Positions 25,201 through 34,064 of a stretch of DNA of 64,000 nt are shown piece by piece (within the stretch, counting starts at the first letter, position 1; each line of letters opens with the position of its first letter). The notes beneath the pieces are model-generated. The model worked only from the letters and a program-made list of their open reading frames with translations, had not been told where the DNA came from and did no database searches. The stretch comes from Strigamia acuminata (Eukaryota; Arthropoda; Chilopoda; Geophilomorpha; Linotaeniidae), in the NCBI GenBank assembly GCA_949358305.1, contig OX442314.1, positions 13,013,060-13,077,059 on the forward strand, given 5' to 3'. The position numbers and the translations under genes are program-made.

Positions 25201-28194
25201 GCTCTCGAGAACGGCAGCAAATTATTGGTCGAGTACTTGGCAAAGAGCAGTGAATTACTCAAAGATGTCCATCTTTTAAATAACCTTTCCACGGTCAAAT
25301 TTGTTTACGCGCACCATGTGGATGAAGACTTGAACCAACTGTACAAACAGTGTGTTGATTGTGTAGGATTAATTTGTTTCCGGGATAGCATGGTTGCAAA
25401 GCTGGAGCGTATTTGTTAATCCGTTTGCAGATTATTGCCCGATTGGAGTACAAATTTCACCAGTGAAGCTCCGAAGCATTTGGGATATTGCGATACCGTC
25501 GCAATTTATCATGTGGTGGCTCACGTGGAGCTAATTTGTCAACATTTACAGCGACTCAAGTACAACGAATTCAGGACTGAACACATCAATAGCAAAGCAG
25601 CAGTCGATTCGCTGCGCGGCGTCATGGATGCAATTTTTAAGTTCATGGATCAAAACATCGACGAACTTGATGCAAATTTAATAGGAAAGATGAGGAACGT
25701 TCCCTGCATCCTGGTAGAATTAGCTTTAGGAAGAAAATTAGTTTGTCCAAGTCAAGTGATGACTGATAGTTTTGTAGAATGTCCACCATTTCTTTACATT
25801 TTACCAGAAGAAATGTTCCCGTAAGTTTTTACGTCATTTTAATTCTGTAATTTTTGTTTCATGCGTTTGAATTGTCTTTCAGGTTCATCCGAGTGCTACA
25901 AAAGTTTGGAACGGAGCGAAAAGTCGCTTGCCATCACTACATCTCTGCATTAAAAATGCTCCACGCCATGTTCGGAGACGCACCGATTAAAGATCCAAAC
26001 ATAAAGAACAGTTTGAAGAACATCTACGTTGGTTTTTTGAGCCATCTTATTCGCATGGGACCCGAAAAAGTGAACGATAACATTCTATATTTGCCCGATG
26101 AGAATTGTTGCATGCAGAAAAGCGTCGACATTTTGGTATTCACCGAGGACCCGAAGGATTTAAGCGGATCCGGAGAAATCTCTGGCAAAAAAAAGTGGAA
26201 TACATTAATGATTCAAAACATCGACATTCCATTGGTGAAATGCGCCCATGCTCTAATGCGAATGCCGCAGATAATTCGCCCAACATCGTTTCGGCAATTC
26301 GTAACTCTCGTTTTGAATGAAGGTAACGAGGTTTGTTCCCAGGAGTTTTGCGAGCACGCTGAAAACATTGAAAGACTTTTCAAAAATTCTCTATTCGTCA
26401 GAGTAATGGTTAAATTGATAAATTCATTCGAAATGCATCTGGAAGGCTTTCCTGCTAAACAGGACGAATTTGCCGCATCGTTTAAGGAAGTAACTGTAAA
26501 GTGCTACAAAGAATTGAAAATAACTCGATACACGAGAGAAACAAATGAAGCATTAGATGAACGGATCGTGCCGATGTTTTGGAGGAAAACCGAGAACAAT
26601 AAAATCGAATTCCTAGTGATGCACGAAGTATCAGAAGTTGGGGAGAGTTTTGCGGACAATTTCCTTTCCATACTCAAATTGATGTGTCCAATGCGCTCTG
26701 AATTACACGAATCTTTTGTGTGTACGATACGCGAGAAGTTAAATCTGCAACGCCAAACTGATTCATTGAAGAACATATTAAGGCGACGGCTTAAGGAATA
26801 CGATGTTAAGGAAAATTATCTCCCACAATTGGGTTCTTCTTCAACGGAAGATTTGATCGCGCTTTTGGATCAGAATTGCTGTAATCATTACGATCAGTTT
26901 GATTACGTCGCGTGTTCAGTAAACGCGAGTGGCGACGAGAAAGGAATTTACATCTTCGGCTTGATTGTGAAGGAAGTAGAAAAAAGTCAGAGTAACCAGT
27001 TTTTAAGATGGTTCCTCGTAGATATTGGAGAGGCAGAACCGGTAGTCAAATCGACCTTGGACTTGTACAAATTCATCAGTGCCGACGAAATGGAGCGCGA
27101 GTTGAAAAACACCATGCAACTGCAAATTAGTGAATTTCAACGCGACGAATCCAACGAGAAATTTTCACGGAGTCTCGAAGAAGTGTTGGAAGAGGTTTCG
27201 GAACAATTGGAGAGTTTTTGGAAATTAGCAGAAAAAGAGAAAACCAAAGCTACACATAGAATGTATTTATATTGGCATCCCGATAAGAATCCGCCAGAGA
27301 AGAACGACTATTGTGCGGAGGTGTTTAAACACCTGATGAACGAACTGGATCGTTTGGAGAAAGGAGGATTGAGGTCGGGAAGAGGAAAGAAGAGGTAAGT
27401 GAAATTACTGAAATAATTGATTTACTGAATTTGAATGAATTTAATTTGTTGTGGCAGAAATAAAGGTGGCTTTTCCTGCGATGGAAATTTTAGTCGGTGG
27501 GAGAGACAAGCGAAGGAAGAGAAAACAAAAAGGCAAGACTACTACAAGAGAGCTGGTTCGGATTGGGAATATTTTTCTTCTTCGACTCGGGAATCGGGTG
27601 TTCCACCGGCTTTTGCCAAGAGCTCCAACCAAGCGGCAAAACTGTGGTACGAACAAGCGAAATGCGACTTGGGATCAGCGTTATGTGAAGTGGAATCCGT
27701 AAGCCCAAGTTACGAATGGGTATTTTATAAGCATTATCAGGTAATTTGCGTGTTTCGTTTATTTAAATGAATGCAAGTCTGTTTTTTGTGTAAATTGAAA
27801 CCTGTTTCCAAATGTTTAATTTGTTAGGTTGCGAGGAAATGCATGATCGCCATGTTGTTAACAAGATCTACGTACGAAAATCAAAATGCAAATTTGATGG
27901 AATTGGCTTTGGATGTAACCACAGCTTTCGGAGGAGAACATGGAGATATTTCCAACATAATAAAGGTAGTGAACTATATTTGTCTTTTTTTTTTTTAGAG
28001 TTAATTTGTGTTGTTTAATTGTAGTTGATGATACAGAACGGAGTAGATGAAGTGAGGACCATTAATCCGCGATGTGAGAAAACTCCACACGATAATTATC
28101 AACAGTCCAGTAGTAGTTGTGTACATCAAGTTGGAGTTTGGGCACAAAATTTGGTCGAAATTGCGGAAAAAGTCATTGGAAATGCAACCAACTA
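22247..28194 (+). pseudogene. Second, decayed sacsin copy; C-terminal J domain and HEPN exons still open
   Basis: A tandem paralogue of the upstream sacsin. It opens with a 25-codon piece matching the second repeat (SPEVQ region), then jumps to the third-repeat region ([12 protein letters not shown]), losing about 1.6 kb. The N-box asparagine of the ATP site is Thr (RIQTADDAG). A 1 nt loss near 23411 shifts frame, about 600 bp are missing near 24690-24760 with another shift, and in-frame stops lie at 24919-24921 and 25417-25419. Beyond that the copy is clean: exons up to 25820, then 25883-27394, 27458-27740, 27828-27965 and 28025-28194 keep the same intron phases as the parent, the HPD motif (YWHPDKNPP) and a full HEPN domain. 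It cannot make sacsin. A short C-terminal J-HEPN protein from an internal promoter is possible but unproven. Confidence 0.85.
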
Positions 28195-28835
28195 AAGAAC
28201 TGTTTAAGACTTTTTGATATTTTTAACTAATTTTTCTATTATATTATCCATAATTTTTTATTCCATTACTAAATCCCTCTATAATACTCCATAATTTGAA
28301 GTGTAGTTTTTATTAAATATTGTAGTCTAATTTTGTAAAGAAATATAAAAAATTTAAAATGGTCAATGGTTTGTTTATTCTAAATAGTTTTCATGACAAT
28401 CTGCTGCTTCTATGTAAAAGGAATATTGTAACTGCAGGAACGCGTAATCTCTACGTTACAGTTTTCATATGAAACAGAAATTAATCAATTAAAAAAAATA
28501 AACAAGTTTTCATTCCGACGAAATTTAATTGTATTAAATCATAAATGAAGAAAAAAAAATTATCTCACGAGTCATACAGTCCACCATCTATATTCAAGAT
28601 TTGTGCGTAATGCATTATGGATGGACTAGCGACTGCAGAATGCTGAAAAGTCGAGTGAAAAGCGAAAACCTTCACCGGAAAAGTGAGCTAGCGGCTAGCA
28701 CCTGCAAAATGTGCTATGTTCGCTCTCCTGAAAATAAAAATAAACAAAATAAGTATTCAAATTTATATAAAAATTTACGACGATATAAAATCTTTAAAAA
28801 GTGTGATTCGAAAAAGTAAAGACTATAGTGAGTAA

Positions 28836-29282
28836 GGGGTCATCCATAAATTATGTAACGCAAATTTTTGCATTTTTAGACCCCCTGCCCCCTCCCTCCT
28901 GTAACAAGGTGGTTACAGGAGGGAGGGGGCAGGGGGTCTAAAAATGCAAAAATTTGCGTTAAACAAATCCGCACAACCCCCCTAGGAAATTACGTAACCA
29001 AACTGACCAGCCCACCCCCCCCCCTCAATTTTGATACAAATTAAGAAATTTTCAATTTTAATTTAAAAATGACGTTTTAAAAATTTAATTTTCATGAATA
29101 CAGGTGTTTTTGACTTTTTAAACTTCATCTTTCCAAGACAATCTCATGTTTTTTCAGTAATGTTCAATATTTCAATAATGTTACGTAACATTATTGCGAA
29201 CCCCCCCCCCCCCTCCCCCGTCGTAACAAAATTTGAAACTCCCTCCCCCCCTTAAGGCGTTACGTAATTTATGGACGGCCCC
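28836..29282. mobile_element. MITE, probably PIF/Harbinger-like (copy 1)
   Basis: The left end GGGGTCATCCATAAATTA and the right end (complement GGGGCCGTCCATAAATTA) form terminal inverted repeats that continue into TACGTAACGC. It is flanked by a 3 bp direct repeat TAA (28833-28835 and 29283-29285). No transposase frame. A TAA duplication and G-rich ends suit the PIF/Harbinger superfamily, which is inference. Confidence 0.8.
28856..28961. repeat. Perfect 50 bp palindrome inside MITE copy 1
   Basis: Arms 28856-28905 and 28912-28961 are exact reverse complements separated by 6 nt. The left arm starts TAACGCAAATTTTTGCATTT. It would form a very stable hairpin as DNA or RNA. Confidence 0.95.
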
Positions 29283-29385
29283 TAAACAGAGAAAGCCGGA
29301 GCAATCAGCTTACTTTTTCTGTGGTACATGTAAAGATATATTAAGTCATAACTACGCACTTGACCGATTTAAATGTTTCCTCAAA

Positions 29386-29705
29386 GGGGCCGTCCATAAA
29401 TTACGTAACGCCTGGAGGGAGGGAGGGGGTTTCAAATTTTGTTACGGGTTGCTACGACGGGGAGGGGGGCTTCTAAAAAATGTTACGTAACAAAATTTTT
29501 TTTAACATTTTTGAAAATTTTTGAAAATTTTTGTAAATTTTTGTATTATAAGCATGTATCAAATTTTTTTTTTGGGGGGGGGGGTGAGTTTTGTTACGTA
29601 ATATTCTAGGGGGGGTTTGTGGATTTGTTACGACCTTGTTACAAGGGGGGGGAAGGGGTCTAAAATAATCGAAAAATCAGCGTTACGTAATTTATGGACG
29701 GCCCC
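29386..29705. mobile_element. MITE, probably PIF/Harbinger-like (copy 2)
   Basis: The ends GGGGCCGTCCATAAATTA and its complement bound a 320 bp element with 3 bp AAA flanks (29383-29385 and 29706-29708). The interior resembles copy 1 but has no long palindrome. Confidence 0.8.
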
Positions 29706-29762
29706 AAAGTCACAACTAAACTGGAATAAGATAGCATTGGCTCAAGTTGCCGGGATTCCCCT

Positions 29763-29927
29763 AAGCATATCTTTTTTTCCACAGCGATACAGATTAGGTT
29801 AGGTCTCCAAACTTGCAAGGCGCGGAAATAAAATGAGTTCGAAAAAAGCGTTGATCGCTAGGTGTGTCTGGCAATCGGTAACCAGCGGATGATCGGTAGT
29901 GTCGCTGTGGAAAAAAATACATGCTAT
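29763..29927. repeat. Inverted-repeat element related to 2806-2870
   Basis: The left arm (AGCATATC, T run, CCACAGCGATAC) and the right arm (complement AGCATGTA, T run, CCACAGCGACAC) form imperfect inverted repeats of about 30 bp, separated by about 100 bp. A TTAGGTTAGG word lies inside near 29793. Confidence 0.6.
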
Positions 29928-30178
29928 TATACAGCAATCCTACTCAGCCTCTTGCTTCAAAGCTAGAAAGGAAAGCTTAAATTGGAAAAAAGGGCAGCAA
30001 GTCTATCTAAGCAGTCTCATTTGTTTGGCTAATTATAAAAGTGATTAGACAAAATTTAAAATTATAAGAACACTTTTATTTCACGAGAAATCGGTGATTT
30101 TTTTACATCCTATGATAAAACTATTGACAGTCGAAAATTGCACATTGAAAAGTGAAAAGTGAAAAGAAAAAATGCATT

Positions 30179-31069
30179 TTAATATTCCGAAACCAAACGA
30201 TCGTAGTCACGACACAGGCCGCAAATGGAGCAAATACAATGTCTAATTCGTCTGAAAAATAGCAAAAATGATAGTGCTGTGCTGCCACATATTGCACAAA
30301 TTATTGTCAAAACTGCGTCGGTAATTCCGCCTTTTCCATGGTGCTTCGTCAAGTCGTGTTGCGAGGAATTGTTTAAAGAAATCCCTTTCGTTGTTTCATT
30401 CTTCGAGACTGCCAATTTTCCATCCACAATCACACACGGCCCGACAAAAGAATTCCAATTTTCATTCACAGAATCATTACGAACTACCGAGTTGAAGAAA
30501 AGTTGTAACATGTGCGACATAAAATTTACAACAATTTGCGATTCTGATTTTACAGCTGAATCGGAAAAATTGGACTTGTTACTGTCGAGTTGAAAAATAT
30601 CGCATTCCTAAAAATAAATAAATAAATAAAATATGTAGATACAAAATAAAACAAATTTACTTGTTTTCCGATAGAGTATACTAAAATGCCCGTGTCAGTA
30701 CAATGTCCTGAAAGCCACACGGAGTTCCTGGTGTAATTAGAGAGGTCCGTCGAATGTCTCGCATAAATTACAAATCTCGTCTTGCATTCTCCATTACGAA
30801 TAGTGGCGATCCAGCAGGAGGATATCACGGAGCTAAAAATTGACTCCCACGTGTGAATTTCACTTTTCATTCGGTTAACTATAATTATTAAATTTTACAA
30901 TGTTAAATAACGACGTGGGAAAATGACATTTTACCGTTCCCTCACCTTCATATGTGGATAATTTAGAAGTCTTATCTAAAATTTGATTTTCACAGCCATT
31001 TGCAATTTTACTATCCTCGCAAACCGATGATGAAAGGATAAAAATAATAAATGCTACCGGTAACTTCAT
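30179..31069 (-). CDS. Unrecognised type I membrane glycoprotein
   Basis: Three exons in transcript order, 31069-30946, 30878-30661 and 30607-30179, join in phase to 256 aa; the first donor used is GTGAGG, since the alternative gives an immediate stop. The N-terminus is a signal peptide (MKLPVAFIIFILSSSVC). The ectodomain of about 190 residues has several cysteines and at least six N-glycosylation sequons. One membrane span (about 213-235, ICAICGSTALSFLLFF) is followed by a short Cys/Arg-rich tail ending DYDRLVSEY. I recognise no domain. It follows tectonic B on the same strand, 356 bp after its stop. Confidence 0.6.
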
Positions 31070-31425
31070 TTTTAATTATTTTCATTCGTATTATATCGCT
31101 AAGATTCAATTAAAACTATAACAGAAAAAAAACAAGAAAAAATAAAACGATATTATAGGTAATATTTCGTTTTAAATCATCATTGCTTAATTAACTTTTC
31201 AACTTACACACTAAAGATGACAAGCAATGCTCGGTGGGGGTTTTCCCCGTTCGTGTCTAATCGATGCGCGACTCTTCAGCGCGATACACAACAGCGGAGC
31301 CGCACAATCTTAAGTTAAACGGACATTTTAAATAATTTTAAAATTTTTATTTATTTAAAAATTTGTATTTATTATTTCAAATACACCATTAATATTAATA
31401 ATAATAATAATAAAATATTTTAAAT
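31070..31425. other. Spacer with a GC-rich, structured block
   Basis: The block at about 31205-31320 is unusually GC-rich for this window and can fold (GGGGGTTTTCCCC; GCGCGACTCTTCAGCGCG). It matches no RNA family I can name. The rest is AT-rich, including ATT/AAT triplets near 31395-31415. Confidence 0.35.
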
Positions 31426-33203
31426 TTAATGTTTCGTGATCGTGACGTTGATAAATGTGACTGAAAAACGAAGACTGACGCGGTGGTTTCCAGTTGCGCA
31501 GCTTTTCAAACCCAAACAACTGAAGAGATAATCCGTATTAACTGTTTCAAAACTAGCACCGACTATTTTCGGTTGTGGAAAAGCTCTGTGTCCAGTTAAA
31601 GCGTAATCGAGTCGTAAATGAAAACTCAACGAAACATTTGTACAAACCGAAAATGATGTCGATAATTCATCCCGCTTCACGTACGACGTGATGGGAATCC
31701 AATTATTTAAGTCAGTTGTGTTTAAATCCCCATAACTACCGATTCTATTAAAACTTAATTGATTTAAGCGTCGAGTTTCGTTCCTGAGCACAGCGCACAT
31801 GACTGCTAAATTCGTATAAGGAATTAAAACATCGCAACCAATCACAAGACTCTCTCCAAAATGGACGATGCGCGATTCGAGGCATTTATTTGTGTATTCG
31901 GAAGAAGGAAATGTCAACGGACCGACATTTTCAATCGTGTTATTAATTAAAACTGCAGAAACGACGGGACGTCCATTTAAATAGCCCGGATTCCCACTTT
32001 TCTTCTTAACTGCATCGGAGGAATCTTTTGCCCATTTAAATTCCACTTCAAAAAATTGTTTTGCGATGATTTTTACATTTTCGATCGCTAATTTCACCTC
32101 GGATTTTACTACACCACGAATTCCCTGGTGCCGAAATGTGTATTTCACTCGTGTAATAACATTTTCACATGTTTGTGTCGTTGCGTTGTAAACTGGAGGC
32201 CGGAAATCTCCAATATCACAATTTGAAAATTCTTTATCGCATTGGAAGTGATTAATTCCGTGATAAGTGCTCCCATTCTACGCAAATAAAATTATATAAA
32301 TATTTATAAATATTTTTAAAACGCATTCGAGACTAACTTCAACGACTTTTATATTATTAAAATATGTCAGATGATTTAAAAATATATTTTCTTCACATAA
32401 TTCTTCATTTTGAACGAAATGTTCGCAAGTAATCGTAGTGTCGATTAAATACAGAATCGGTCCCGTTGATGAGCACGGTCCAAACAGGTTGGTATATGGA
32501 AAACCTAATTTTTTTTAAAAGAAATGTTTATAATAAAATTAATTAATAAATTTCAAAACATACCTAAGAAATAGTATTCGTCGGATTTCAAGGCAATAAT
32601 CGGTTGTCCGATTTTCCATGTATTCCGAGAGAAAGTTAAATTGGGCTGCGAAGAAATCCGAAGCGCAAAATCGTGTTCGACCGTATTGAAAATATTGGTG
32701 CTAGTCAGAGACTGAAATTAAATATTAAAAATAAAATTCCCAAGTATATTAGTATATTTGTATTAATAAATTACCGTCCAATTCATGTAGCAGGAAATGT
32801 TTACAGTTCTAAGGACAACGCAATACAATTCGTCTGCAGTTCGAATCACCGTTGCATTTGCGTTTATTTTATAAAATGGGTCGCTGAGGAAACATTTCCT
32901 CTGACTTATCGACGAAACTACATTCAAACTGGTTCGGAAAGTCTTTTTATCTTCAGTTGTACAATCCGGATCGCAAAAACAATTGACATCGCAGCTTTTC
33001 CGCGTTAAATCACACGTGCAATCCGAACATTCAGTCAAAAAATCCTCCTTCGGCGTTGGTTTTAATACGATACACGAATGTAATCGGGTTGGCGCGACCG
33101 TACTCGTGTTGTTTACATCAGTTTCGTTCCCCGAATCGATCGAATCGATGGAGATACAAAGCGATAGAAATACAATAAATAAAATATTAAAATTCCACTC
33201 CAT
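31426..33203 (-). CDS. Tectonic-family ciliary transition-zone protein (copy B)
   Basis: Four exons, 33203-32775, 32711-32564, 32504-32338 and 32277-31426, give 531 aa. It begins with a signal peptide ([18 protein letters not shown]). The cysteine signature [20 protein letters not shown] lies near residue 60 and [15 protein letters not shown] in the tectonic domain. Unlike copy A there is no hydrophobic C-terminal tail (it ends NVTITKH), so the product looks secreted, as is typical for TCTN1. The start is well fixed: an in-frame TAA lies five codons upstream (33219-33221), and the ATG at 33203 leads into the signal peptide. The first 17 nt of this frame are also the last 17 nt of B9D2. Confidence 0.9.
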
Positions 33204-33851
33204 ATTTGTCGAAATTTCTTAATATAATTCCAATTTCAAGCTGCACCACTCCGGTGGAAGATGTCACGAGACGAAATCGATCATTTGCACTAAATATGCT
33301 ATTGACATTCCTCAACTGGGGTCCTCCACCCAAGAAATATTGGTTTACGCCGTCTTGCAGCGATCCGGTCGGTCTCCAGGTGGGGCAATCTAAATGATGA
33401 GTTCCAGGTGTAGTGGGAACGTGGCAAAAGCCGTAACCGCGTAGTTCGTCGCGTCCAAATCGATCGTGATGCCAAACTTGAAAATAGAATTTCGGCCAAC
33501 CTAAACGAACAAACATTTGTTTTAAATTTTTCTCATTCATTTAATTTAATTTAATTTAAATATTTTTCTTCCATTAAAACCTTGGATTCCTTTTGTTGCA
33601 AAATGAACATCAATCGGATGAGACCAATGGGTTTCTCTATCAAATTCCGAATTGTCAATTTGAGTTTGTCCTTCTTTAACGCCTGTTATAACCTTCCAAG
33701 CGCCACCTACAACACAAAAAGAAATTAAGAAAATGCAGCTATAAACACTTTCAAACTTTTTACCTGCGTGTAAACCCCACTTGCAAAATAAACTTTGAGC
33801 ATTAAATCCACTGGCTCCAACAATTTGCCCAATTACATGCACTTCAGCCAT
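33187..33851 (-). CDS. B9D2: B9 domain-containing protein 2
   Basis: B9D2 is a B9-type C2 domain protein that acts with B9D1, MKS1 and the tectonics at the ciliary transition zone. Three exons, 33851-33764, 33706-33581 and 33540 or so to 33187 (last acceptor just upstream of TGGCCGAAATTC), give about 175 aa, the usual length. It matches the family end to end: [75 protein letters not shown] and [11 protein letters not shown]. The start at 33851 is the family start; an earlier ATG at 33869 would add six residues. Its last codons overlap the start of tectonic B, and an X-box lies just upstream. Confidence 0.97.
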
Positions 33852-33911
33852 ATATCGAAAACTTAACACTTAAAAATCAAAATCAAATCCACAGTTCTGT
33901 TATTAACAAAC

Positions 33912-33924
33912 GTTGCTTAGCAAC
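33912..33924. promoter_or_regulatory. RFX X-box in the B9D2 promoter
   Basis: GTTGCTTAGCAAC fits the X-box consensus RYYNYY-N(1-3)-RRNRAC at every position with a 1 nt spacer, and is a near palindrome. It lies 61-73 bp upstream of the B9D2 ATG, where RFX sites of ciliary genes usually sit. No second perfect site was seen upstream of tectonic B, so it may serve both genes. Confidence 0.75.
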
Positions 33925-34064
33925 CTGGAAACTATTAACCGATACAACCCTCTAGTGTCAATTTTCCAAACTAAAATAAAACCAGAAAACTACATTTTTC
34001 CATACATTTTTAATAATAATAATAATAATATTTAACAAAAAATAAACACTTTTCACACAAAATC

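Larger units (their letters stand above)
28195..30178. other. Spacer dominated by MITEs
   Basis: No gene seen. After about 350 bp of AT-rich 3' flank come two related MITEs (28836-29282 and 29386-29705) and an inverted-repeat element (29763-29927). Multiple G or C runs and TTACGTAA words belong to the MITEs. Confidence 0.6.
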
